9,628 nt of DNA from Bacillota bacterium (GTDB taxonomy: Bacteria > Bacillota > Dethiobacteria > DTU022), in contig JAAZIE010000153.1 in the NCBI GenBank assembly GCA_012510305.1, positions 1-9,628 of the forward strand, read 5' to 3'. The notes under the pieces are model-generated. The model saw only the letters and a program-made list of their open reading frames with translations. It made no database searches and was not told the origin of the DNA. Each line of letters begins with the position of its first letter. Positions within the stretch are counted from its first letter, which is position 1. Made by a program: the position numbers and the translations under genes. This document shows, one piece after another, positions 1-6,669 of this stretch.

Positions 1-1670
1 CAAACCCGGGCACAGCGGGTGCAGCCGTCGCAGAGCTCGGGGTCAACATGGTATTCAAAGAGCGTCTTGCAGACCCCGGCCCGGCAAAACTTGTCGTTGA
101 TATGCTCCTTGTATTCATCGAGAAAATAGCGGATGGTGCTCAAAACAGGGTTGGGGCAGGTCTGGCCCAGCCCGCAGAGCGCGCTGTCCTTGATCACCAG
201 GGCCAGGTTATGCAGCCGGTCGAGATCTTCCATCTCGCCCCGCCCCTCGCAGATCCCCTCGAGGATCTCCAGCATCCGCTTGGTCCCTTCACGGCAGGGG
301 GTGCACTTGCCGCAGGACTCTTTCTGGGTAAAGCTCAAAAAGTAGCGGGCCAGGTCCACCATGCAGGTGCGGTCGTCCATGACCACGAGCCCGCCCGAGC
401 CCATGATCGCGCCGGCCTGGGTCAGCGAATCGTAGTCCACCGGCAGGTCGAGCTGCTCGGCGGGGATGCAGCCGCCGGAGGGGCCGCCGGCCTGAACCGC
501 TTTGAATTCGCGGTCGTCCTTGATCCCGCCGCCGATATCGAAGATGATCTCGCGCAGGCTGATCCCCATGGGCACCTCGCAGAGCCCGGTATTGCGGACC
601 TTGCCGGCCAGGGCGAAGACCTTGGTCCCCTTGCTGCCCTCGGTGCCGACCTGCACATATTCTTCCACCCCGCCCTCGCGGACGATAAGGGGGATGTTGG
701 CAAAAGACTCCACGTTGTTGATACAGGTGGGCTTTTTCCACAGCCCCGAATTGGCCGGGAAAGGCGGCCGGGGACGGGGCGCCCCCCGCTCGCCCTCGAT
801 GGAGGCGAGCAGCGCCGTCTCTTCACCGCAGACAAAAGCGCCGGCGCCTTCTTTGATATTGAACTTGAAGTTAAAGCCGTAGCCGAGGATATTCTCACCG
901 ACAAGACCGTACTCGGTGGCCTGTTCGATGGCCCTCTTCAGCCGGCTGATCGCCAGCGGGTACTCGGCGCGGCAGTAAATATAGCCCTCGTCGCTGCCCA
1001 CCGCCCGTGCGGCGATGAGCATCCCTTCGAGCACGGCATGGGGGTCGCCCTCGAGGATACTGCGATCCATAAACGCGCCCGGGTCGCCCTCGTCGGCGTT
1101 GCAGACCACATATTTCTTGTCCCCCACAGCCCGGTGGGTAAACTCCCACTTCAAGCCCGTGGGGAACCCGGCGCCGCCGCGGCCGCGCAGCCCCGATCTC
1201 TTGACCTCGTCGATCACTGCCATCGGCTCCATCTTCAGAGCCCGGGAAAAAGCGCGGTAACCGCCGCGCATGATATATTCATCGATATTGTCCGGATCGA
1301 TGATGCCGCTGTTATGCAGTACATTCAATTTCTGTTTCTGGTAAAAAGGAATCGTATCATAAAAACGGGCCGGGGCCTCTACATCGGGCCCCTTGTAGAG
1401 CAGGCGCTCCACGATCTCGCCGCCTATAAAATGCTTTTCGATCAGCTCGGGGATATCCGCAGGAGTAAGACGGCAGTAAAAGACCTCATCGGGATAGACC
1501 ACCAAAATGGGGCCGACCTCACAAAAACCGGGACAGCCGGCCATAACCAGGCGAAACTTATCTTTCAAACCGCGCCCGGCCAGCTCTTCTTCGAGGACCT
1601 GCTGCACCTTTGCCGAGCCCGAGGAGAGGCACCCGGTGGCCCCGCAAATCATCAGGTGTTTTTCAAACAA
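1..1670 (-). CDS. nuoF: NuoF/HydB/HndC-like NADH-binding flavoprotein subunit (3' end outside window)
   Basis: This is the NAD(P)H-oxidising flavoprotein subunit of a cytosolic complex of the NADH dehydrogenase, [FeFe]-hydrogenase or formate dehydrogenase type. It passes electrons from NAD(P)H through FMN to iron-sulfur clusters. At least 556 residues are open without a frameshift. A thioredoxin-like [2Fe-2S] domain comes first (C9, C14, C46, C50). The FMN/NADH-binding core follows, with RGRGGAGFPTGLKW at about 162-175 and NADEGDPGAF at about 191-200. A [4Fe-4S] site has SCGKCTPC (C453, C456, C459) plus C499. At the window edge a ferredoxin-like extension begins with CDGCTRC (C547, C550, C553). 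That N- and C-terminal architecture is known for HydB/HndC rather than plain respiratory NuoF. I chose TTG at 1670 because it gives the family's usual short leader before the first cysteine and has GGGAGG 10 nt upstream; a second GGAGG lies only 3 nt away. ATG at 1652 is the alternative, but its nearest GGAGG is 21 nt off. The exact complex is undecided because the catalytic subunit is not visible. Confidence 0.93.
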   Translation of the reverse strand, partial: MFEKHLMICGATGCLSSGSAKVQQVLEEELAGRGLKDKFRLVMAGCPGFCEVGPILVVYPDEVFYCRLTPADIPELIEKHFIGGEIVERLLYKGPDVEAPARFYDTIPFYQKQKLNVLHNSGIIDPDNIDEYIMRGGYRAFSRALKMEPMAVIDEVKRSGLRGRGGAGFPTGLKWEFTHRAVGDKKYVVCNADEGDPGAFMDRSILEGDPHAVLEGMLIAARAVGSDEGYIYCRAEYPLAISRLKRAIEQATEYGLVGENILGYGFNFKFNIKEGAGAFVCGEETALLASIEGERGAPRPRPPFPANSGLWKKPTCINNVESFANIPLIVREGGVEEYVQVGTEGSKGTKVFALAGKVRNTGLCEVPMGISLREIIFDIGGGIKDDREFKAVQAGGPSGGCIPAEQLDLPVDYDSLTQAGAIMGSGGLVVMDDRTCMVDLARYFLSFTQKESCGKCTPCREGTKRMLEILEGICEGRGEMEDLDRLHNLALVIKDSALCGLGQTCPNPVLSTIRYFLDEYKEHINDKFCRAGVCKTLFEYHVDPELCDGCTRCARV

Positions 1671-1705
1671 AATCCTCCAACCTCCCTCTTTCCGAAAATT
1701 GCCGA

Positions 1706-1885
1706 TTAAATAATCGCAAAATGTTCGTTTAAGGATGCTTTTTTGATAATCGTTTTTCTCTTCGCCGCGCAGGCCTCGCTTTCATGGCAGATCGGTCCCT
1801 TGGTGCAGCATTCAACAAAATCCTGGCACGGTGTTTTTTTGCTGTGGGTACATTTTTCACAACAGGGATCAATGAAACGCTTCAC
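1706..1885 (-). CDS. Small cysteine-rich protein (59 aa) between nuoE and nuoF
   Basis: This short gene encodes 59 residues, eight of them cysteines (8, 9, 12, 20, 26, 27, 33, 39), in the pattern CC-x2-C-x7-C-x5-CC-x5-C-x5-C. The C-terminal third is basic and cysteine-free (AKRKTIIKKAS). The start is GTG at 1885, with a full AGGAGG at 1893-1898 and a 7-nt spacer, the best ribosome binding site in this operon. It begins 18 nt after the nuoE stop and ends 35 nt before the nuoF start, so it should be co-transcribed and translated with both. There is no signal peptide or membrane segment. The pattern is neither a classical CxxCxxCxxxCP ferredoxin nor rubredoxin, and I do not recognise the family. 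Metal or Fe-S cluster binding, cluster delivery, or an accessory subunit of the flavoprotein complex are inferences from the cysteines and the location. That it is a real gene is well supported. Confidence 0.85.
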   Translation of the reverse strand: MKRFIDPCCEKCTHSKKTPCQDFVECCTKGPICHESEACAAKRKTIIKKASLNEHFAII

Positions 1886-1903
1886 CTTACCACCTCCTGC
1901 TGG

Positions 1904-2401
1904 CTATTCGTAGCTCTCCAAAATCTTTTTAACCCGATCCGGGCTCAGGCGGCCGTGCGGCTGGTCATTAATCGTCATCACCGGGGCCAGGGCGCAGGCG
2001 CCGATACAGGCCACCTCTTCAAGGGTAAACCTCAGATCAGGCGTCGTTTCGCCCCCCTTGATCCCCAGGATCTCCTCGATCCTCTCGGCTATCTTCGTAC
2101 TGCCCTGGATATGACAGGCTGTGCCCTTGCAAACCCGGATAATATTACGGCCCCGCGGCTCCATCTTGAACTGGGCGTAAAACGTGGCCACCCCGTAAAG
2201 CCTGCTCAAAGGAACCCTGATCCGCCTGGCGGTGTACTCCACGGCCGGGCGAGGCAGATAGCCGTAGTGTTCCTGCAGGTCCTGCAGGACCGGGATAACC
2301 GTGCCTTTCTCACCCAGATATGGTTCCAGCAGGGCGTCAATCCCGCTCAAATCGATCTCCGGCGGCTGAACCACGGCATCAGGCGCACTTTCTTTGCTCA
2401 A
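1904..2401 (-). CDS. nuoE: NuoE/HydC-like thioredoxin-fold [2Fe-2S] subunit
   Basis: This is the 24-kDa-type subunit that pairs with NuoF-like proteins and carries a [2Fe-2S] cluster. It comes out at 165 residues, a normal length for the family. The N-terminal helical part contains the typical VIPVLQDLQEHYGYLP stretch (residues 36-51) and LYGVATFYAQF (68-78). The thioredoxin-like half has the four cluster ligands in CKGTACHIQG (C91, C96) and ACIGACALAP (C132, C136). TTG at 2401 is preferred because an AGGGGG lies 9 nt upstream. An in-frame GTG at 2419 would add six residues but has no Shine-Dalgarno and would sit only about 13 nt from the predicted transcription start. It is the first gene of the leftward operon and is followed by the cysteine-rich small protein and the NuoF-like subunit. 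In electron-bifurcating hydrogenases the equivalent is called HydC or HndA. Confidence 0.93.
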   Translation of the reverse strand: MSKESAPDAVVQPPEIDLSGIDALLEPYLGEKGTVIPVLQDLQEHYGYLPRPAVEYTARRIRVPLSRLYGVATFYAQFKMEPRGRNIIRVCKGTACHIQGSTKIAERIEEILGIKGGETTPDLRFTLEEVACIGACALAPVMTINDQPHGRLSPDRVKKILESYE

Positions 2402-2438
2402 GCTGGCAAACCCCCTCACCTGAAAATTTAAAAATGGT

Positions 2439-2467
2439 ACAATAACGAACTATTCTCTTTTTAGCAA
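2439..2467 (-). promoter_or_regulatory. Predicted sigma-A-type promoter for the nuoE operon
   Basis: Reading leftward, TTGCTA (2462-2467) is followed by exactly 17 nt and then TATTGT (2439-2444), four of six consensus bases in each box. The predicted start is near 2432, giving a leader of about 30 nt to the TTG start. The surroundings are A/T-rich. Prediction from sequence only. Confidence 0.4.
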
Positions 2468-2535
2468 AGATAATCCTGCCATCAAAAAGACGAAATAGAA
2501 AAAGTAATCGCTCTTTGCAAAAGGCGGAACAAGAG

Positions 2536-2581
2536 CTCCCGGGCGCAACCGCGGCGCCGCCTCACCCGGAGGATCTTTTTT
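2536..2581 (+). terminator. Terminator-like hairpin with a T-run, plus orientation
   Basis: CTCC (2536-2539) can pair with GGAG (2568-2571) and GGG (2541-2543) with CCC (2565-2567), with one bulged C. Inside, CGC-AACC-GCG (2544-2553) can form a second stem, or GGCGC/GCGCC an alternative one. The structure is followed by ATC and six T. It looks like an intrinsic terminator for rightward transcription, yet no plus-strand gene lies upstream in the window. It may stop antisense transcription from the left or act in an unseen leader. Confidence 0.3.
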
Positions 2582-2588
2582 CAGGCGC

Positions 2589-2617
2589 TTCCAGGCAGGG
2601 GTGCCCTGGGGTATAAT
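2589..2617 (+). promoter_or_regulatory. Possible promoter for the rhomboid gene
   Basis: A perfect TATAAT lies at 2612-2617, 26 nt before the start codon. The hexamer 17 nt upstream (TTCCAG, 2589-2594) is a poor -35 match, so only the -10 is convincing. Confidence 0.35.
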
Positions 2618-2643
2618 GTAACCAGGGAGGAAAAGACTAAAAG

Positions 2644-3351
2644 ATGATTCCGCTCAAAGACACCGCGCCGCGCGATCGCTTTCCCGTAATCAATATCGCC
2701 CTGATCCTGTTAAATGTGCTGGTCTTCTTCCACCAATCGGCCCTGCCGCCCGAACTGCATCACCGGTTCATCTGCACCTTTGGCACCATCCCGGCCGAGT
2801 TCACCGCGGGCCTGGGCGCCTTCATGGAACCCGGCCCGGCCGCCGGCGCGATTTGGGCAGCCGCCCTCCCTCTTTTTACGGCCAATTTTTTGCACGGCGG
2901 TTGGCTGCACCTCATCGGCAATATGCTCTACCTCTGGATCTTCGGTGATAATATTGAAGGGAAGCTGGGCCACCTCAAATACCTGGTGCTCTATCTCTTC
3001 ATGGGCGCGGCGAGCCAGCTTTTTCACATATTCAGCGATCCCCATTCCACGATCCCGCTCGTCGGCGCCAGCGGCGCCATCGCCGGGGTCCTGGGCGCTT
3101 ACTTTGTCCTTTTCCCCCGTGCCCGCGTGCTCACCCTGGTGCCCATCTTTTTTTTCATCACCTTTGTACGCCTTCCGGCGGTGCTCTTTTTGGGCCTCTG
3201 GTTCATCCTGCAGCTGTTCAACGCCTCGCTGCAGGGAGCAGCCATGGGCGCGCAGGCGGTGGCCTGGTGGGCCCATGTCGGCGGCTTTTTGGTGGGGCTG
3301 GCCGTGGGGCTTTTGACCAAAAAGGAGCCCCGGGCAGAGCGCCGCTACTGA
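2644..3351 (+). CDS. Rhomboid-family intramembrane serine protease
   Basis: The product is 235 residues, mostly hydrophobic segments, and should sit in the cytoplasmic membrane, where rhomboids cleave transmembrane substrates. The family signatures are present. NFLHGGWLHLIGNMLYLWIF (81-100) carries the conserved His and Asn residues of the second helix (H84, H89, N93). GASGAIAGVLGAY (141-153) has the nucleophile Ser143. AWWAHVGGFLVG (207-218) has the catalytic His211, so the Ser-His dyad is intact. The N-terminal IPLKDTAPRDRFPVIN leader before the first helix is typical of this bacterial subgroup. The basic tail (KKEPRAERR) fits a cytoplasmic C-terminus. The nearest strong Shine-Dalgarno, GGGAGG at 2625-2630, is 13 nt from the ATG, which is long; no nearer start exists. 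The stop overlaps the end of the convergent phosphoesterase gene by 7 nt. Substrate unknown. Confidence 0.93.
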   Translation: MIPLKDTAPRDRFPVINIALILLNVLVFFHQSALPPELHHRFICTFGTIPAEFTAGLGAFMEPGPAAGAIWAAALPLFTANFLHGGWLHLIGNMLYLWIFGDNIEGKLGHLKYLVLYLFMGAASQLFHIFSDPHSTIPLVGASGAIAGVLGAYFVLFPRARVLTLVPIFFFITFVRLPAVLFLGLWFILQLFNASLQGAAMGAQAVAWWAHVGGFLVGLAVGLLTKKEPRAERRY

Positions 3352-4058
3352 GCGCCATCCGGGCAACCGGTCACCGGCACGGGAGTGAAATCAACCCCGT
3401 CGCAGGCCACAAAGCGGTAGTTGACGCCGCCCCGCTCACCCTGAAAGATCTTCTCACGCCCCTCGTCATGGATATGGCCGAAGAGACAGTGCTTCACCCC
3501 GTGGCTTTCCAGCAGTTCGCTAAACCCGCTGGGGCTGCCCTGGCGATTAAAGGGGGGGTAGTGCAGTGCGGCGATAAGGCGCTCCTGCCCCGCCCGCCGG
3601 GCGCTCTCCAGCGAAAGCTCCAGTCTCCCCACCTCGCGGCGGTAGATCTTTTCGTCCTGCTCCCCGTCAAAGCCCTCTTCACCGGGGCAAAGCCAGCCCC
3701 TAGTGCCGCAGACAGCCCAATCCCCAAAAACAAAATGATCATTTTGCAGCGCCGCCAGCCCCGGCGGCAGGGCCGCGCGCACCTTGCTGATCGAAGACCA
3801 CCAGTAATCGTGATTGCCGCGAACGAGCAGCTTGCGCCCCGGCAGCGCGGCGATCCAGTCCAGATCGGGACGGGCACCGGCTAGATCCATCGCCCAGGAG
3901 ATATCGCCGGGAATAATCACCAGGTCCGCTTCGCCGACAACCCGGCGCCAGTTGGCCGCGATCTTATCCGCATGATTCGCCCAGGCTTCTCCGAAAATAT
4001 CCATGGGCTTCGGTTGATCATGGGACAGGTGCAGATCAGCGATGGCCCAAATAGCCAT
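3345..4058 (-). CDS. Calcineurin-like metallophosphoesterase
   Basis: This is a soluble, probably cytoplasmic, 237-residue enzyme of the calcineurin-like phosphoesterase superfamily, which uses a two-metal centre to hydrolyse phosphoester bonds. All five signature blocks are visible: ADLHLS (D8, H10), PGDISW (D52), RGNHDYWW (N82, H83), LHYPPF (H166) and FGHIHD (H195, H197). The early MDIFGEAW (19-26) and the absence of a signal peptide fit the Firmicute cytoplasmic subgroup often labelled only as phosphoesterase. The substrate cannot be read from the sequence. ATG at 4058 has GAGGTG upstream with a 7-nt spacer. The TAG stop overlaps the rhomboid stop region, so the two genes are convergent. 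The promoter shares its -35 area with the divergent tetR promoter, so the TetR protein could plausibly control this gene too (inference). Confidence 0.92.
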   Translation of the reverse strand: MAIWAIADLHLSHDQPKPMDIFGEAWANHADKIAANWRRVVGEADLVIIPGDISWAMDLAGARPDLDWIAALPGRKLLVRGNHDYWWSSISKVRAALPPGLAALQNDHFVFGDWAVCGTRGWLCPGEEGFDGEQDEKIYRREVGRLELSLESARRAGQERLIAALHYPPFNRQGSPSGFSELLESHGVKHCLFGHIHDEGREKIFQGERGGVNYRFVACDGVDFTPVPVTGCPDGAQ

Positions 4059-4089
4059 AAGTGTTCACCTCATCAATAAATACACTGTT

Positions 4090-4118
4090 ATCTTACAATG
4101 AATCTTTATGTTTGACAA
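4090..4118 (-). promoter_or_regulatory. Promoter for the metallophosphoesterase
   Basis: Reading leftward, TTGTCA (4113-4118, five of six consensus bases), a 17-nt spacer and TAAGAT (4090-4095) lie just upstream of the phosphoesterase start. The -35 overlaps the -35 of the rightward tetR promoter on the opposite strand. Confidence 0.55.
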
Positions 4119-4141
4119 AAATTAATTTGTTTTTTTTTAAA
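4112..4141 (+). promoter_or_regulatory. Possible promoter for tetR, back to back with the previous one
   Basis: A perfect TTGACA (4112-4117) is followed after 18 nt by TTTAAA (4136-4141). The sequence TTTGACAAA is nearly symmetrical, so both strands have a -35 in the same place. A second -10-like TATGAT lies at 4167-4172 and could serve instead. The leader to the ATG would be about 60-85 nt. Confidence 0.4.
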
Positions 4142-4232
4142 CTTTTAGTTTGCAATTTTTCAATAATATGATACCATGTCAGTATATATATAAGAAGATG
4201 ATAACTTAACACTTTTACTGGGAGGGCTTTTG

Positions 4233-4868
4233 ATGAGCAAATCAGGCGATTCGGCTCCACCAAAAACCAGGCGCAAGAGACCGCGGCGATACCTGCGCAG
4301 CCGCATTACGCGTAACTTGATTCTGGAGACTGCCCAGAAAGTTTTTCTAACCGACGGTTATGCCAAAACCACGATTGCCAAGATCAGCGAAATGGCCAAC
4401 GTGGGCTACGGGACCGTTTACAGTCACTTCAAGGGAAAAGACGACATCCTCGGTCGGGTGGTCGATAATGTGCTCGAAGAATTTTATGCCCTGCTGAACA
4501 TTGAATTTGCCCCCACCAACGTCAAGGAAGCAAGAGATATCTTTCATAACATCATGCTATCCGTGTTCAGACTCTCCGAGGAGCACCGCCCCATCATGAA
4601 AGTATACCAGCAAGCGCTGGGCCAGTCTGAAGCGATCATCGCCCACTGGCAGGGAGTCAAGGACTACTTTACCAAGAATGCCAAGATATCGATCCTTTTT
4701 TCCCAGAAAAAAGGCTTTGCCAAGGATTTTGATGCTGTCGTCGGTTCCAAAGCCTATATCCTGCTGGTCGACCGCTTTATCTGGGAAGTGGTCAACGGCA
4801 AAGAGGATGATGTGGAACACCTGGCCAATGTCCTCACCGACATGGTCTTCCAGGGGTTCTTTAACTAG
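4233..4868 (+). CDS. TetR/AcrR-family transcriptional regulator
   Basis: This is a 211-residue one-component repressor-type protein. Residues 25-70 form the TetR DNA-binding domain: ITRNLILETAQKVFLTDGY, then the helix-turn-helix TTIAKISEMANVGYGTVYSH, then FKGKDDIL. The rest is helical and should bind ligand and dimerise; it is too variable to suggest an effector. An unusually basic N-terminal arm (KTRRKRPRRYLRSR, 11-24) precedes the domain and may add DNA contacts. ATG at 4233 is chosen because GGAGGG ends 6 nt upstream; the TTG directly before it (4230) is less likely. The gene and its upstream region are visibly more A/T-rich than the neighbours, which may point to separate ancestry. Its divergent position beside the phosphoesterase suggests self-regulation and possibly control of that gene. 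No efflux pump or other classic TetR target is adjacent. Confidence 0.92.
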   Translation: MSKSGDSAPPKTRRKRPRRYLRSRITRNLILETAQKVFLTDGYAKTTIAKISEMANVGYGTVYSHFKGKDDILGRVVDNVLEEFYALLNIEFAPTNVKEARDIFHNIMLSVFRLSEEHRPIMKVYQQALGQSEAIIAHWQGVKDYFTKNAKISILFSQKKGFAKDFDAVVGSKAYILLVDRFIWEVVNGKEDDVEHLANVLTDMVFQGFFN

Positions 4869-4916
4869 CCCACCAAGAAGAAACCAGGACTGCACCGCCG
4901 GCCGGCTTTCCCCCGG

Positions 4917-5498
4917 CTAATTTGCTGTGCGGATAATCCGCTCCTCGGTGACCACCCAATCCATGCGCCGGTCCCAGGGCTCAACGGGCACTGCGGTGAC
5001 AATCTGCAGCTCAAAAGCCAGCGCCACCAGCGGCACGCCGGGGCGCAGCCGCTCAAAGAAGCGATCGTAGTAACCGCCCCCGTAACCCAGCCGGTTGCCC
5101 TGCAGATCGAAAGCAACCCCGGGTACGATGAGCAGGTCGATCTCTTCCGGATCCACCGGCCGCAGCGCCCCCGGACCCGGCTCGGGAATATCGTAGAACC
5201 CCGGGACCAGGTCCTCTTCCGGGTCGAGCAGCTGCGAGGGGATCAGGAGACGCTCTTTTGGCTCCGTCTTGGGGACGAGCACCCGCCGGCCCCGGGCAAG
5301 GCTCTCTTCCACCATCCCGCGGGTCTCCACCTCGCTGCGAAACGAAAGAAAAAACATGACCGTGCCGCTTTCTTCATCCCGATAAATGGGCAGCCGCTCC
5401 AGCTGCGCGGCAACCCCTTCGCTCTTCGACAAAATCTCGGCCCTGGTCAGGCTATCCCTCAGGGCAAATATCTGCTTGCGCAGGACTCGCTTGGGCAT
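4917..5498 (-). CDS. fthC: 5-formyltetrahydrofolate cyclo-ligase (MTHFS)
   Basis: This enzyme converts 5-formyltetrahydrofolate to 5,10-methenyltetrahydrofolate using ATP, returning a storage and inhibitory folate to the one-carbon pool. The product has 193 residues, a normal length. Family marks are the basic N-terminus KRVLRKQIFALR (3-14), the central MFFLSFRSEVET (48-59), the strand DLLIVPGVAFD (121-131) and the phosphate-binding GYGGGYYDRF (138-147). ATG at 5498 has AGGGGG with a 6-nt spacer. The gene starts 43 nt after the DUF362 stop on the same strand with no T-tailed terminator between them, so it is probably the last gene of a proS-DUF362-fthC transcription unit. Folate recycling fits an anaerobe with active one-carbon metabolism, but the enzyme is widespread. 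The end faces tetR convergently across 48 nt. Confidence 0.95.
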   Translation of the reverse strand: MPKRVLRKQIFALRDSLTRAEILSKSEGVAAQLERLPIYRDEESGTVMFFLSFRSEVETRGMVEESLARGRRVLVPKTEPKERLLIPSQLLDPEEDLVPGFYDIPEPGPGALRPVDPEEIDLLIVPGVAFDLQGNRLGYGGGYYDRFFERLRPGVPLVALAFELQIVTAVPVEPWDRRMDWVVTEERIIRTAN

Positions 5499-5541
5499 CT
5501 CTTTCCCCCTGGACAGCGCTATTTTTCAAGCTCCGGCGCCG

Positions 5542-6669
5542 TCACTCCAGCTTTTTTTTCGGGCCCACCCCCACCAGCTCGTAGCGGCGGCTGCCCAACC
5601 CCTTCTCTTCAGCATAGCACAGCCGGGTGCGGTAGTCGGCCTTTGGATGCAGCGCCAGAAACTTACCACCGCCGGGCTCAAAAGCGCCCGGCAGCGCCGA
5701 ACCGGCGATCCCGGGCCGGGCGTTGATCAGGTCGATGGAGGCCTGATCCGCGGCCACCGGATCGCTAGAGGCGAGGACCCCGATATCCGGCACCACCGGC
5801 AGATCGCTCCAGCTGTTGCAGTCGCAATCGGGGGTGATATTGAGCAAAAAGTTAAAAAAGATGGCCTCCTCTTTCTTCCCCTCCATGGTGCCGCAGGCAA
5901 ACTCGACCATCCGCTCGGACATCTCCGGCAGCGCCGTGCGCCATTGCAGCTTTACGGCATCATATGCACAGGCGATAATACATTCGCCGCAACCGGTGCA
6001 TCTTTCGGGATCGATCCGGGCGCTCCCCCCCTCGCTCTCCTCCAGGGTAATCGCCCCCGCGGCACACCAGCGCAGGCAGCTGCCGCAGCGGCGGCATCTC
6101 TCCGCCGCAATCTCCGGCTTTACCGCCGAATGCATCCGCTGTTTCCCGGTGCGGTTGCTGCAGCCCATGCTCAAATTTTTGATCGCACCCCCGAACCCGG
6201 TCATGCGGTGCCCCTTCACATGGGAGAGCACGATCAGCTTGTCCGCCTCCACCACCGCCGCGCCGATCTGAACCCGGTCAAAATGTTTGCCCTCGATCGC
6301 CACCTCATGGTAACCGCGCCCCCGTAGCCCATCGATGATTATCACCGGCGCCCCCACGGTGGCATAGCCAAAACCGTGCTGCAGCGCCGTCTCCAGGTGA
6401 TCCACCGCGTTGGCGCGCCCGCCGGTGTAAAGGGTATTGCTGTCACACAAAAAAGGCTTGCCGCCTGCATCCTTGACCCGGGCGACGATCTCCCGGACAA
6501 AGACGGGGTTGATAAACGCGGTGCCGCCCCTCTCACCAAAATGGAGCTTAATCGCCACCAGCTCGCCCGGCTCGATCATTGCAGCGGCGCCGGACCGTTC
6601 AAAGAGAAGCCCCACCTTTTTGACCAGGCTTTCGCGGTGTGACTGAGCCCGGCTGTCGGTAAAGTACAC
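5542..6669 (-). CDS. DUF362 protein with two [4Fe-4S] ferredoxin motifs
   Basis: The product has 375 residues from GTG at 6669. DUF362 makes up most of the chain: LVAIKLHFGERGGTAFINP (37-55), CDSNTLYTGGRANA (75-88) and VLSHVKGHRMTGFGGAIKNL (147-166). A dicluster ferredoxin insert sits in the middle with two full CxxCxxCxxxC motifs (C192/195/198/202 and C224/227/230/234), enough for two [4Fe-4S] clusters. A further CDC pair lies at 282-284. It is soluble, without a signal peptide. The family is common in anaerobes and its reaction is not established; an electron-transfer or redox role is inferred from the clusters. The start is problematic: relatives usually begin near M-x-K-V-Y-F-T-D, whereas the GTG falls on that V and has no Shine-Dalgarno. 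GGAG lies 22 nt upstream, and ATC at 6684 or ATT at 6678 would fit the family better. The gene lies between proS and fthC on the same strand. Confidence 0.9.
   Translation of the reverse strand: MYFTDSRAQSHRESLVKKVGLLFERSGAAAMIEPGELVAIKLHFGERGGTAFINPVFVREIVARVKDAGGKPFLCDSNTLYTGGRANAVDHLETALQHGFGYATVGAPVIIIDGLRGRGYHEVAIEGKHFDRVQIGAAVVEADKLIVLSHVKGHRMTGFGGAIKNLSMGCSNRTGKQRMHSAVKPEIAAERCRRCGSCLRWCAAGAITLEESEGGSARIDPERCTGCGECIIACAYDAVKLQWRTALPEMSERMVEFACGTMEGKKEEAIFFNFLLNITPDCDCNSWSDLPVVPDIGVLASSDPVAADQASIDLINARPGIAGSALPGAFEPGGGKFLALHPKADYRTRLCYAEEKGLGSRRYELVGVGPKKKLE

Noticed and set aside
48..1709. A 553-codon open frame on the plus strand
   Set aside because: It lies opposite the well-supported NuoF-like gene on minus. 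Its translation shows no family motifs and is a typical GC-rich shadow frame.
2271..2292. Tandem CCTGCAGG and a 14-bp palindrome inside nuoE
   Set aside because: It is explained by the coding sequence for VLQDLQE with Gln codons CAG; no sign of a separate function.
3267..3884. Plus-strand open frame overlapping rhomboid and phosphoesterase
   Set aside because: It is antisense to the phosphoesterase, whose metal-binding motifs are all intact, and has no recognisable domain.
4896..4917. Hairpin between tetR and fthC as a bidirectional terminator
   Set aside because: GCCGG/CCGGC can pair over only 5 bp and no T-run follows on either strand.
5386..6327. Plus-strand 313-codon open frame opposite the DUF362 gene
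   Set aside because: The minus strand carries two complete ferredoxin motifs and DUF362 blocks in frame; the plus translation is low-complexity and unrelated to any family I know.
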